This document shows positions 32,951-42,131 of a DNA stretch of 64,000 nt, piece by piece. Numbering within the stretch: the stretch's first letter is position 1; each line of letters begins with the position of its first letter. The position numbers and the translations under genes were made by a program. The DNA is from UKL13-2 sp038206765 (GTDB lineage: Bacteria; Pseudomonadota; Gammaproteobacteria; Burkholderiales; Usitatibacteraceae): the NCBI GenBank assembly GCA_038206765.1, contig JBBRAM010000016.1, positions 1-64,000 of the forward strand, in the 5' to 3' direction. A model generated the notes under the pieces. The model did not search any database. It was given only the letters and a program-made list of their open reading frames with translations, and had not been told where the DNA came from.

Positions 32951-33024
32951 ATCATCCAGCCGGTTCCACAATAGCGACTGTTATCGTTTTGTCGTTATGT
33001 TGAAATGTCGGGATGTCGCTACGG

Positions 33025-33696
33025 TTACCGCTTCCGCCACACACTCGCCAACCAACGTTGTTGTTCGCGCGGCAGACCATCGGGCCGGTAGTAATGGGTG
33101 AGTTCAACAAAGCCCGCGGCCACCATTTTGTGCCGCCATTGTGCGAGATTGTAATAAGTACCATAGCGATCGTCGTACCAGCCTTCTTCAATGGGTTGGG
33201 CGGGGCCTTCATCTGCGTCTTCAGTGGGGTCTTCGTTAAAGCTACGCGGGTTAGAGGAAAACAGCACCCCGCCGGGCTCTAAGGTGGCATAAAGTTCATG
33301 CAACACCTTGGGCAACACTTGGCTAGGGACATGAAACAGCGCAGCGTTGGCGAATACGCCATCGAACGTTGATAGCGGCAAATCAAGCTGACAGAAATCT
33401 TGTTGCCACACTTCGCAGCCGCTGAACGCCCGCGCCATCGTCACAAAGCTGGTTGCGCCATCGAGGCCGATCGGAACATGACCAAGATCGCGGAATGCTT
33501 TTAAATCCCGTCCGGGACCGCAACCAAAATCCAAAATATGAAAGGGTGCGCGACCATCGATGTACTGTAGCAATTTGCGGATATTGGCCGTCACATCATG
33601 ATCACGTGTGCCCTCCCAAAAATCGACCGCGCGGCTCTCATAATGATTGATCGTGGAATGGGAGATTTGTTTGAGGTCTTTTGCGTTGGGAGGCAT
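33025..33696 (-). CDS. Class I SAM-dependent methyltransferase
   Basis: A 223-residue methyltransferase. The SAM motif is ILDFGCGPGRDLKAF at about residues 52-66, then GLDGATSFVTMAR, with GVFANAALFHVP as motif II/III. The fold is Methyltransf_25/11 with an extra C-terminal helix. The substrate is unknown. The ATG at 33696 (MPPNAKDLKQ) is chosen because the upstream frame runs into the phosphatase gene. Lies 50 bases after it on the same strand, likely in the serS operon. Confidence 0.83.
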   Translation of the reverse strand: MPPNAKDLKQISHSTINHYESRAVDFWEGTRDHDVTANIRKLLQYIDGRAPFHILDFGCGPGRDLKAFRDLGHVPIGLDGATSFVTMARAFSGCEVWQQDFCQLDLPLSTFDGVFANAALFHVPSQVLPKVLHELYATLEPGGVLFSSNPRSFNEDPTEDADEGPAQPIEEGWYDDRYGTYYNLAQWRHKMVAAGFVELTHYYRPDGLPREQQRWLASVWRKR

Positions 33697-33746
33697 TTTG
33701 GAGGCTTTGCAGTATGTGATTTTGTGCTTGTAAGTTGCGCGTGCAG

Positions 33747-34373
33747 CTATTGCAAATAGTGTGAAACATCGCCCCAGGCCTCGATACGCCAAACGCCATC
33801 GGTTTGAACAATACGGTTGTAGCCAACATTGGGAATATCAATCTTGTGCGGGCTAGAAATCGGCAGTTGATGCAGCCACCGGTGAATCGCGCCAAGCACA
33901 CCGCCATGCGTCACCATCAATATGCGCTTGCCAGCATGCTCAGCGGCAATGGCCTCAACCGCGCCCACCACACGTTGGTGAAACATCGCCCGGCTCTCGG
34001 CACCATCGACGGCATAGTGCTGATCTACTTCACGCACGCGCGAGAATAACTCGGGATAGGTTGTCTCCAACTCGGCATAGGTGCTACCTTCGGCAATGCC
34101 AAAGCAGCGTTCGCGCAGCGAGGCATGATATTGGACCGGAAGTTGAAGATGCGTGTTTAACAGCTTGGCAGTATGTTGTGCCCGGCCTAAATCGCTCGAA
34201 ATAACCTTATCGATTCCATCATCTTTGAGCCGCACCGCACAAGCCGTCGCTTGGGCAATGCCCTCCGCGGTTAGCGCGGAATCGGTATGCCCCTGGATTC
34301 GGCCTGCGCGATTCCATTCGGTTTCGCCGTGACGGATGATGATCAGCGTGGTTGATGCAGGGTGGGCCAACAT
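33747..34373 (-). CDS. Histidine phosphatase family protein (phosphoglycerate mutase-like)
   Basis: A 208-residue histidine phosphatase. The catalytic RHG motif is in LIIIRHGETEWNRAGRIQGH near the N-terminus and the second His is in VTHGGVLGAI. The family includes phosphoglycerate mutases and the cobalamin-pathway enzyme CobC; the pattern TDSALTAEGIAQA suits a broad phosphatase. The ATG at 34373 begins 5 bases after the serS stop; an ATG at 34391 overlaps serS by 14 bases. Cotranscribed with serS. Confidence 0.85.
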   Translation of the reverse strand: MLAHPASTTLIIIRHGETEWNRAGRIQGHTDSALTAEGIAQATACAVRLKDDGIDKVISSDLGRAQHTAKLLNTHLQLPVQYHASLRERCFGIAEGSTYAELETTYPELFSRVREVDQHYAVDGAESRAMFHQRVVGAVEAIAAEHAGKRILMVTHGGVLGAIHRWLHQLPISSPHKIDIPNVGYNRIVQTDGVWRIEAWGDVSHYLQ

Positions 34374-34377
34374 ACCG

Positions 34378-35655
34378 TCAACCCGCAACATCTAACTTCG
34401 TCATACCGCCCATATATGGAACCAGCACGTTTGGAATCGTCACGCTGCCATCTGCGTTTTGATAGTTCTCCAACACCGCGACCAACGTGCGCCCGACCGC
34501 CAAACCTGAGCCATTGACCGTGTGCAAGTATTCGGTTTTGCCCTGTGCATTTTTGAATCGCGCCATCATGCGACGGGCTTGGAAGGCTTCAAATAACGAG
34601 CACGATGAAATCTCACGATAGGTATTTTGCGCGGGTAGCCACACCTCAAGGTCGTAGGTTTTAGCGCTCGAAAAACCCATGTCGCCGGTGCAGAGCAACA
34701 TCGTACGGTATGGCAATTCCAGCGCCTGCAAAATCGCTTCGGCATGCTGTGTCAATTCTTCATGCGCTTCAGCCGAATGTTCCGGCGCGACGATTTGCAC
34801 GACCTCAACTTTGTCGAATTGATGCTGGCGGATCATGCCGCGGGTGTCTTTGCCATAGCTGCCCGCTTCTGACCGGAAGCATGGCGAATGGCAAGCGAAT
34901 TTCATCGGCAAACTTTTCGCGTCCACAATTTCATCTCTTACAAAATTGGTGACCGGATATTCCGCCGTCGGGATCAGATACAAATCACGACCTTCGATTT
35001 TGAACAGATCGTCTTTAAACTTCGCCAAGCTCGACACACCGTCTGCCGATTCGCCGCCGACCATGTACGGCACATAAACCTCGGTATAACCATGCTCCAA
35101 AGTATGTTTATTCAACATGAATTGTGCCAAGGCACGATGCAGCCGCGCCACACCACCACGAAGCACCGAGAACCGCGCCCCGCTTAGCTTTGCAGCCGTT
35201 TCAAAGTCGATCCCGCCAAGCGCTTCGCCAATGTCTGTGTGGTCTTTCGGCGTGAAATTAAAGGTCTTTGGCGTGCCCCATTTGCGGACTTCCACGTTAT
35301 CGAGTTCCGATTTGCCCAGTGGCACGTCGGCGCGGGGGATGTTGGGGATTTGGCGGAGAAAGGTGTTGAGCTTTTCTTGCAATTCGCCCAATGCGGTTTC
35401 ATTTGCCTTTAAGCCATCGCCCAAGCCGGCCACGTCGGCCATGATCGCGGTGGTGTCCTCGCCCTTGCCTTTCATCATGCCGATCATTTTTGACGCGGCG
35501 TTGCGTTTGGCTTGCAGCTCCTCAGTTTGCGTTTGGATAATGCGGCGCTCATCTTCAAGCGCGCGAAAGCTGACTTCATCAAAGACAAAGTTGCGCCGCG
35601 CCAGGCCCGCGACGGCGGTGGGTAAGTCTTTTCGGAGTTGTTGAAGGTCTAACAT
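34378..35655 (-). CDS. serS: Seryl-tRNA synthetase
   Basis: A 425-residue class II aminoacyl-tRNA synthetase that charges tRNA-Ser. The N-terminal coiled-coil arm (about 28-105) is clear. Class II motifs are present: motif 2 region with FRSEAGSYGKDTRGMIRQHQF and motif 3 with NGSGLAVGRTLVAVLEN. Other family markers are GYTEVYVPYMV and EISSCSLFEAFQARRMMAR. Length matches other bacterial SerRS. It follows rarA with a 369-base gap. Confidence 0.97.
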   Translation of the reverse strand: MLDLQQLRKDLPTAVAGLARRNFVFDEVSFRALEDERRIIQTQTEELQAKRNAASKMIGMMKGKGEDTTAIMADVAGLGDGLKANETALGELQEKLNTFLRQIPNIPRADVPLGKSELDNVEVRKWGTPKTFNFTPKDHTDIGEALGGIDFETAAKLSGARFSVLRGGVARLHRALAQFMLNKHTLEHGYTEVYVPYMVGGESADGVSSLAKFKDDLFKIEGRDLYLIPTAEYPVTNFVRDEIVDAKSLPMKFACHSPCFRSEAGSYGKDTRGMIRQHQFDKVEVVQIVAPEHSAEAHEELTQHAEAILQALELPYRTMLLCTGDMGFSSAKTYDLEVWLPAQNTYREISSCSLFEAFQARRMMARFKNAQGKTEYLHTVNGSGLAVGRTLVAVLENYQNADGSVTIPNVLVPYMGGMTKLDVAG

Positions 35656-36024
35656 GGTGGTTCCTTTTTTGATTCAAGTGTTTGATTGCTCAATTCCATT
35701 CACCACATACGCAACTGCTCTCGTCAGGCGCGCAAAAACGAAGTATGCCCAAATGGTCGCGGTGCCGACTTACTGTGGACCGCTGCGCTTAGCCCGCGAT
35801 AGACGCTAGTTTTGCACCAGTGCATGCACAGCGGCAATAATGGAGATAGAAATAAAGATGAAACCGAAGATAAAGATCTAGGTGGAGCGCACGCCTTCGC
35901 TCAATACAACAAACAACAGCGAGACGGCGCTACCTAGATCGCGGCGCGCAAATTGAGCCGCGCCGAGAGGAGCGGCTGGAGGGGTTCCCGTACTGGATCG
36001 GGAATCGGAATGTGAGGTTCGTTT
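35656..36024. other. Gap between rarA and serS with possible gene remnant
   Basis: A 369-base gap. On the minus strand 35806-35945 a hydrophobic frame (SLLFVVLSEGVRST, stop, IFIFGFIFISISIIAAVHAL) resembles a membrane segment interrupted by one TAG at 35880-35878. This may be a decayed small membrane protein gene or chance. No other gene supported; the serS promoter should lie here. Confidence 0.3.
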
Positions 36025-37356
36025 TCATTTCTGATATTTTGAATCAAGCTCACGTAATTGTGCAAGTTTTTCTGCAATTTTTGCTTCCAGCCCGCGATCC
36101 GTCGGCCGATACCAGTTTGGCTTGTCAATACCGTCTGGCAGATAAGTTTCACCTGGGGCATAGGCACCCTCCTCTGCATGCGCGTAGCGATAGTTTGCTC
36201 CCATGCCGAGGGTTTTCATGAGCTTGGTCGGCGCATTGCGAATATGCATCGGCACGGGGCGCGATTCGTCTTGTTTGATGAAGGCGCGGATTTCGTTATA
36301 AGCCGAATAGACAGCGTTTGATTTTGCGGCGACCGCCAAATAAATCACTGCCTCTGCCAGCGCCAGTTCACCTTCTGGCGAGCCCAAGCGTTCGTAAACT
36401 TCGGTCGCGGCGACCGTAATATCCAACGCGCGCGGATCAGCCAAACCGATATCTTCGGATGCCATACGAATCAAACGCCGCGCCAAATAACGCGGGTCAG
36501 CACCGCCGTCCAACATGCGGCAAAACCAGTAAAGCGATGCATCGGGATCAGAGCCACGCACGCTCTTGTGCAACGCTGAGATTTGGTCGTAAAAATTATC
36601 GCCGCCTTTATCGAAGCGCTTGGCAGCGCGGGCCAACACCGTTTCAATAAATTTCACATCGACGGCTGTTGGTTTTTTGCTCTCAACCGCCGTCGCTAAT
36701 TGCTCCACCAAATTCAGCAAGCGTCGGCCATCGCCATCAGCCATGTTGATGAGCTGTATTTTTGCAGAAGCATCAATTGCAACTCCTTCGAGAACGGCTC
36801 CCAGAGCCGAGTTCAGCAATGTTACTAGTGCCGCATCATCCAACGATTTCAGCACATAAACCGCCGCGCGAGACAGCAAGGCGTTGTTCAATTCAAACGA
36901 CGGATTCTCGGTCGTCGCACCAATAAACGTGACCAGCCCCGATTCCACATGCGGTAAAAAAGCGTCCTGCTGGCTTTTATTGAAGCGATGCACCTCGTCA
37001 ACAAACAAAATCGTACGGCGATTTAAATTGTCGCGATTCATGTTCGCGCGCTCGATCGCCTCACGGATTTCCTTTACGCCGGATAACACTGCCGAGAGTG
37101 CAATAAAATCCGCTTCAAACGCATGCGCCATCAGCCGCGCAATGGTGGTTTTGCCCACGCCCGGCGGCCCCCATAGAATCATCGAATGTGGCTTACCCGA
37201 ATCAAATGCAATCCGTAGCGGCATGCCTTCGCCCGTCAGATGTTCTTGCCCGATCACGTCGGCGAGAGTGCGCGGGCGCAAGCGCTCAGCAAGTGGCGCG
37301 GCATGTTCTACCGGAACCTGTAACGCCGAATCTCCAGCCGAAAACAAATCAGCCAT
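36025..37356 (-). CDS. rarA: Replication-associated recombination protein A (RarA/MgsA AAA+ ATPase)
   Basis: A 443-residue AAA+ clamp-loader-like ATPase working at stalled forks. Walker A GPPGVGKTT and Walker B LFVDEVHRFN are intact, followed by GATTENPSFELN (sensor 1) and the C-terminal MgsA domain with GSDPDASLYW and LADPRALDI. Begins at the ATG at 37356, giving MADLFSAGDS; a start 4 codons upstream is possible. In most relatives rarA lies with lolA upstream and serS downstream. Here serS is present but lolA is not. Confidence 0.95.
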   Translation of the reverse strand: MADLFSAGDSALQVPVEHAAPLAERLRPRTLADVIGQEHLTGEGMPLRIAFDSGKPHSMILWGPPGVGKTTIARLMAHAFEADFIALSAVLSGVKEIREAIERANMNRDNLNRRTILFVDEVHRFNKSQQDAFLPHVESGLVTFIGATTENPSFELNNALLSRAAVYVLKSLDDAALVTLLNSALGAVLEGVAIDASAKIQLINMADGDGRRLLNLVEQLATAVESKKPTAVDVKFIETVLARAAKRFDKGGDNFYDQISALHKSVRGSDPDASLYWFCRMLDGGADPRYLARRLIRMASEDIGLADPRALDITVAATEVYERLGSPEGELALAEAVIYLAVAAKSNAVYSAYNEIRAFIKQDESRPVPMHIRNAPTKLMKTLGMGANYRYAHAEEGAYAPGETYLPDGIDKPNWYRPTDRGLEAKIAEKLAQLRELDSKYQK

Positions 37357-37553
37357 TGCGCGCCCCAAACGGAAAGCGCCTCACTGGAAGCCATTCTTGG
37401 GACAAAATTGGCCCGAACCACCCGCCAGCGCTAGAGTTTGACCCATTTCTAATTGCCTGTTCTGTCGCGACGACCATCGCGTTTTGTGTTAATTTCATAG
37501 CGTTAAATTTAACACCATTCGCCCCCAAAATCCGGCTCGATAAGGACACTACG

Positions 37554-38021
37554 ATGACCAAACTTCAAACAGGTGACGCCGCTCCCGATTTCACTGCGCA
37601 CACCACTGATGGCTCGACTATCAGCCTAAAAGACTATCGCGGTAAAAAACTCATCATGTATTTTTACCCCATGGACGACACTCCCGGGTGCACTGCCCAA
37701 GCGTGTTCATTGCGCGATGCAAATCTCGACATCGCCGCAAAAGGCGCGGCAGTCCTAGGGGTTTCCACTCAAGATGAAGCCTCGCATCAAAAATTCACGA
37801 GCAAATACAAACTCAATTTCCCGTTGCTGTCCGATCAAGACAGAGTCGTCGGCAAGGCTTATGGAACGATTGGCGGCGGCGGATTGTTGTCCGCGGCGAA
37901 ATCCATGATGGGCATGGCCGATCGCGTCACGTTCATCATCGACGAAAAAGGAAAGATCGCGCATGTGATTGACTCGCCGTACACGAAAAATCATGCTGAG
38001 GAAGTGTTGGCGTTGTTGTAG
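37554..38021 (+). CDS. bcp: Thioredoxin-dependent peroxiredoxin (bacterioferritin comigratory protein)
   Basis: A 155-residue BCP/PrxQ-type peroxiredoxin that reduces H2O2 and alkyl peroxides. The peroxidatic Cys46 is in PMDDTPGCTAQAC with the resolving Cys51 five residues on, the atypical 2-Cys form. The Trx fold is complete (GKKLIMYFYPMDD, VSTQDEASHQKF, TFIIDEKGKIAHVI). The ATG at 37554 follows AAGGA and gives the standard length; the longer open frame to 37188 covers the rarA region. Divergent from rarA. Confidence 0.94.
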   Translation: MTKLQTGDAAPDFTAHTTDGSTISLKDYRGKKLIMYFYPMDDTPGCTAQACSLRDANLDIAAKGAAVLGVSTQDEASHQKFTSKYKLNFPLLSDQDRVVGKAYGTIGGGGLLSAAKSMMGMADRVTFIIDEKGKIAHVIDSPYTKNHAEEVLALL

Positions 38022-38146
38022 TGCCATATAGAGCACTAAGAGCACTAAACACAGCGTTCCTCGTGGCACACTTAACAGCGTTTTGAAGCAAGCAGGATTG
38101 AAAAATTAGGAATTGCCAGCACGAAGGAGTCAATATGCGATACATG

Positions 38147-38203
38147 TGTTGATTTTCACTCAAAATTGACCCACTGGGGGTCAATTCTGGGTGAAATTCA
38201 ACA
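38147..38203. repeat. 57-bp imperfect palindrome resembling abutted insertion-sequence ends
   Basis: tgttgattttcactcaaaat and its inverted counterpart, about 26 bp per arm with about 84 per cent identity across 25 aligned positions, separated by about 4 bases. Arms end in tgttga and tcaaca. This is what two terminal repeats of one element look like placed tip to tip, as after internal deletion or excision. The type is unproven; an IS21-like end is a possibility. Confidence 0.55.
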
Positions 38204-38833
38204 CTTTCCATGAAGAGTCATCACCCCAAACACAACCCCAGACAAAGCCAAAATTACCTTTTGGTTCTTCATAATCAGATTTCCAGCCTTCAGAGCCAGG
38301 TAGCACAGATCCATCGTTTAAATCCCACCAATCTGGGACGTAAAAACCAACCGGACAAAAACCATTTGAGTCTGGAGTTTCGCTGGCGATTACCTTGCCG
38401 CTCTGTAAATCTAGCACTGAGGTCGCGGTATAGTCACTGGAAATTAGCGCGAACAAGCGAGAGCCCTGACGAAACGGTTCAAAGGTGCGATACATCGTTG
38501 AATGGTTGCGATCATAGTTTGCAATCACGTCGCTATTTAAATCTGTAACCTTGACGTGCAATGTGTTCCAGAAACCAGCAGGGGCCTCAACTGCACTCTT
38601 CGTGGCAATAAAACGATCTCGCGGAGACGGTTGAGAAGGAATTTCAAACATCCCAGCGGTATCAATCTCTTCAATCCACCAACGTTTGTGGTGCTTATCT
38701 GCCCACTTCCTTTTTTCACCAGTTGTTTTCTCAACGAGTAGAGCTTCGGCCTCTTCCCTTTTTGATCTTGCCCCCAAAAATGAATCTCGCCGCTATCTCT
38801 AGCTGCTGATCGAACTTCGTATATCTTGCTCAT
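38181..38833 (-). pseudogene. Hypothetical gene with frameshift in a G5 run and a 3' end replaced by repeat DNA
   Basis: A first frame from the ATG at 38833 encodes MSKIYEVRSAARDSGEIHFWG and a second frame then continues GARSKREEAEALL to KVLNFTQN. The two meet at a run of five C on the plus strand (38771-38775, five G in the gene), so one missing G explains the shift; a sequencing error is possible. The product would be about 217 residues with conserved-looking segments KRWWIEEIDTAGMFEIP. The last residues (NFTQN) and the stop are encoded inside the 57-bp palindrome, so the original 3' end is probably lost. Family unknown. Confidence 0.6.
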
Positions 38834-38857
38834 TTTCGTTTTTTCATGCCATCCGAT

Positions 38858-40297
38858 TTAACTACCATCCACCACTCCAACCACACACCCCTTAACCAAC
38901 GCCACATCCGCCTCCATCACAATCACCCTCTGCGGCAAATCCTCAATCCCCTCAAACGCCTTGTCCCGCGCGGGTTTCCGGCCAAGTGCCTCAACCATAC
39001 TAGCCTCAAACTTAGTCGGCAGCGCCGTCTCTAAACACACCATCGGCACGTCCAACTGCCGATGCTCCAACGCCACTTTCAACCCATCTGCAGTATGCGT
39101 ATCAATCTCAACTTGATACTTATCCCATACATGTCGGATAGTTTGCATACGCTCGGCATGGGTGCTGTTGCCGGAGATAAAACCGAACGCAGGCAGGCGC
39201 GGCCAATAGGGACAATGGCTGATATCGAATCCGCCTTCATGGTCAACTTTGCGCATGAGCTCGCGGACTACTGCGGGGTCGCGCCAAACTAAATCGAGCA
39301 AGAAACGTTCAAAGTTGGATGCTTTGGAAATATCCATCGACGGGCTCGATGTCTGCTTGGTCTCGGCGGTTTTTCGCGGGCGGTATTTGCCGGTTTTAAA
39401 AAATTCATCGAGCACATCATTTTCATTGGTGGCAACGATCAGCTGCTTGATCGGTAAGCCCATCATGCGCGCGATATGGCCGGCGAGCACGTTCCCAAAA
39501 TTGCCGGATGGCACAGCAAACGACACTTTTTCGGTGTTTGATTTTGTGACGGCGAAGTAGGCTTTGAAGTAATAAACCACCTGCGCAACAATGCGTCCCC
39601 AGTTGATCGAATTTACTGCGCCAATTTTGTATTTGGCTTTGAATTCGAGATCGTTGGAAACCGCTTTGACGATATCCTGACAATCATCAAACACACCTTT
39701 TACGGCAATGTTAATGATGTTTTTTTCTTGCAACGAAAACATTTGCGCCGCTTGGAATGGCGACATTTTTTCATGTGGCGAGAGCATAAAAACGCGAACA
39801 CCTGATTTACCTTTCATCGCGTGTTCTGCGCTGGAGCCGGTGTCGCCCGAAGTGGCGCCAAGGATATTGATTTCGGCGTTTTTCTTGGTTAAAACATATT
39901 CAAACAAATGACCCAAAAACTGCATGGCAATGTCTTTAAACGCGAGCGTCGGGCCGTTGGAACACTGCAGGATATGCAGGTTCCTCTCAAGCGTTTTGAC
40001 TGGCGTGATGTCCTCGGTACCAAATACTTTTACGGTATAGGTTTTGTTCAATATCGTTTTTAAATCGGCAGCGGGAACATCGGTCGCGTAGCGATGAATG
40101 ATGTCAAAAGCCAAATCGGGGTATGACATGCTGCGCATAGCCGTGAGTTCTGCATCATTCAGCACGGGATATGTCTGCGGCAGGTATAAGCCGCCATCGG
40201 GCGCCAATCCCTCCAGCAAAATTTCGCAGAAGTGTTTGGGGTGCGATTCAGTTGCACCTGCGGCTGCCGCACCCGCTCGGGTAGAGATGTAGTTCAT
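38858..40297 (-). CDS. thrC: Threonine synthase
   Basis: A 479-residue PLP enzyme that converts O-phosphohomoserine to threonine. The Schiff-base Lys is in PTLAFKDIAMQFLG; other markers are the N-terminal YISTRAGAA, LGATSGDTGSSAEHAM and the phosphate-binding VPSGNFGNVLAG. Length fits the longer bacterial/fungal-type enzyme. It is 26 bases after hom in the same operon (alaC-GNAT-hom-thrC), a direct hom to thrC order in which thrB must be elsewhere. Confidence 0.96.
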   Translation of the reverse strand: MNYISTRAGAAAAGATESHPKHFCEILLEGLAPDGGLYLPQTYPVLNDAELTAMRSMSYPDLAFDIIHRYATDVPAADLKTILNKTYTVKVFGTEDITPVKTLERNLHILQCSNGPTLAFKDIAMQFLGHLFEYVLTKKNAEINILGATSGDTGSSAEHAMKGKSGVRVFMLSPHEKMSPFQAAQMFSLQEKNIINIAVKGVFDDCQDIVKAVSNDLEFKAKYKIGAVNSINWGRIVAQVVYYFKAYFAVTKSNTEKVSFAVPSGNFGNVLAGHIARMMGLPIKQLIVATNENDVLDEFFKTGKYRPRKTAETKQTSSPSMDISKASNFERFLLDLVWRDPAVVRELMRKVDHEGGFDISHCPYWPRLPAFGFISGNSTHAERMQTIRHVWDKYQVEIDTHTADGLKVALEHRQLDVPMVCLETALPTKFEASMVEALGRKPARDKAFEGIEDLPQRVIVMEADVALVKGCVVGVVDGS

Positions 40298-40323
40298 GGG
40301 TTGATTGTCAATTTAGATAAAAT

Positions 40324-41643
40324 TCAATTCAATTCTTCCAACCGGATACGAATCACTTTAGCGGCCATGGTCGGCAAACTTTCAATCCGCCTAATGGCGG
40401 CATTGGCGTTTTCCTCAATACAACGGTGCGTCAAAATAATCACATCAACAATATCTTCGCCCTCTTCCGCTTCTTTTTGCAACATCGCGTCGATCGAAAT
40501 ATGCGAATCTGCCAGGATGCGGGTTACGTCGGCCATCACACCTGGTTTATCAAAAGCCGAAAGGCGCAGATAATACGCAGTCTCCACTTTTTCAATTGGC
40601 AGAATGGGTGTGTCGCGCAGCTGATCGGGCTGGAAAGCGAGATGCGGCACACGGTGTTCAGGGTCTGATGTAAGCATACGGGTGACATCGACCAAATCGG
40701 CAATCACCGCGCTGGCCGTCGCTTCCGAGCCTGCGCCGCGCCCCGAATACAGCGTTGCGCCAACCGCATCGCCCTTCACCAATACCGCGTTCATCACGCC
40801 CTCCACATTCGCGATCAAACGCTTTTCGGGAATCAAAGTGGGATGCACACGAAGCTCAATGCCTGCGCTCGTCCAGCGAGTAATGCCCAGCAATTTAATG
40901 CGATAGCCAAGTTGTTCGGCGTACTTGATGTCCTTGTCCGTGAGTTTCGATATACCTTCGGTGTAGGCTTTATTAAATTGCACCGGCGTGCCAAACGCAA
41001 TGGCCGACAAGAGCGTGAGCTTGTGCGCGGCATCGATGCCTTCGATATCGAACGTGGGATCAGCCTCGGCGTAACCCATCGCCTGTGCTTCCTTTAATAC
41101 GCTCTCAAAGCTTGCGCCGCTACCAGCACGATTGCGCATTTCGGACAAAATAAAATTCGAGGTGCCGTTGATAATGCCCGCGATCCATTCAATTTTATTC
41201 GCAGACAATCCCTCGCGCAGTGCTTTGATAATCGGTACGCCACCGGCTACGGCGGCCTCAAACGCGACCATCACATGATGCTTTTGCGCGGCGGCAAAAA
41301 TCTCGGTGCCGTGAATGGCCAGCAGCGCTTTATTGGCTGTGACGACGTGCTTGCCATTCGCAATCGCCTTCAACACTAGATCTTTGGTAACCGTATCGCC
41401 GCCGACTAATTCGCAAACAATATCGATGTCGGGATGGGTGACCAAATCATTGGCATCTGCCACGAGTGAAATGCCTGCAAGCGAGAATCCACGCGGCTTT
41501 TGGAGGTTTTTAGCTGTCGCGTGGGTGATTAAAATTTCGCGTCCGGCTCGTCGTGCAATCTCGTCACGGTTACGGCGCAGCACTTCAATAGTACCGCCAC
41601 CAACGACACCCAAACCCAGAAGGCCTACTCGAATTGGATTCAT
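40324..41643 (-). CDS. hom: Homoserine dehydrogenase
   Basis: A 439-residue NAD(P)-dependent enzyme that makes homoserine from aspartate semialdehyde. The nucleotide motif GLLGLGVVGGGT is at 7-18, catalytic region with EAAVAGGVPIIKALREGL and GIINGTSNFILSEM, and a C-terminal ACT domain (about 350-425; LRLSAFDKPGVMADVTRIL) that senses threonine feedback. The ACT domain is expected in the monofunctional long type. Overlaps the GNAT gene by 4 bases upstream. Confidence 0.96.
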   Translation of the reverse strand: MNPIRVGLLGLGVVGGGTIEVLRRNRDEIARRAGREILITHATAKNLQKPRGFSLAGISLVADANDLVTHPDIDIVCELVGGDTVTKDLVLKAIANGKHVVTANKALLAIHGTEIFAAAQKHHVMVAFEAAVAGGVPIIKALREGLSANKIEWIAGIINGTSNFILSEMRNRAGSGASFESVLKEAQAMGYAEADPTFDIEGIDAAHKLTLLSAIAFGTPVQFNKAYTEGISKLTDKDIKYAEQLGYRIKLLGITRWTSAGIELRVHPTLIPEKRLIANVEGVMNAVLVKGDAVGATLYSGRGAGSEATASAVIADLVDVTRMLTSDPEHRVPHLAFQPDQLRDTPILPIEKVETAYYLRLSAFDKPGVMADVTRILADSHISIDAMLQKEAEEGEDIVDVIILTHRCIEENANAAIRRIESLPTMAAKVIRIRLEELN

Positions 41644-42116
41644 AGCAACGGCTTTACAAAATGAAATGAGGGAATGGTGAAACCCTCACGGAAATAAAAT
41701 TTATGTGCCTGTTGGCGCTGCGTGCCCGAATCAAGTGAAAGCACATTGCAACCGCGCTCACGGGCGAGCGCTGCCATGTAGGTAACCAGCATGTGGCCAA
41801 CGCCGGTTGAGCGCTTGGTTTCATCGGAGACTAAATCATCGCAGTACATTTCGCGCCCGCTAAAGGTGCGATCAACCACGCGGAAAACACTAATGCCCAA
41901 CACCTGCTCGCCGTCCGCGACTACGACCATTTCCCCACCGCCAGAGATGACTTCCTGCATTCGCGCAACGTAGTCGGCGGGCAAGTGCGGTCGCAACTGG
42001 CGATGCACAACGGCTGAACGGGCAAGCCATTCTGGCTCGATGATGTTACGGTGTCGGTCGGTGATCGGCAGGGTTTTCATGGCGTTCATGGCATTCATGG
42101 AATTTGTGGCGTTCAT
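41640..42116 (-). CDS. GNAT-family acetyltransferase in the threonine operon
   Basis: A 158-residue GNAT protein. The acetyl-CoA region is around VSDETKRSTGVGHMLVTYMAAL (about 95-116), then LSLDSGTQRQQAHKFYFREGF. The first 13 codons are a Met-Asn-Ala repeat with four in-frame ATGs, so the start is uncertain (42116, 42098, 42089 or 42080). Lies 15 bases after alaC and overlaps the hom start by 4 bases, so it is in the operon. Target may be a metabolite, a protein or an amino acid. Confidence 0.8.
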   Translation of the reverse strand: MNATNSMNAMNAMKTLPITDRHRNIIEPEWLARSAVVHRQLRPHLPADYVARMQEVISGGGEMVVVADGEQVLGISVFRVVDRTFSGREMYCDDLVSDETKRSTGVGHMLVTYMAALARERGCNVLSLDSGTQRQQAHKFYFREGFTIPSFHFVKPLL

Positions 42117-42131
42117 TTCAGCTGATCGTCG

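Noticed and set aside
35934..36179. 81-residue minus frame overlapping the rarA end
   Set aside because: It lies out of frame in the rarA 3' end and has no motif or start signal.
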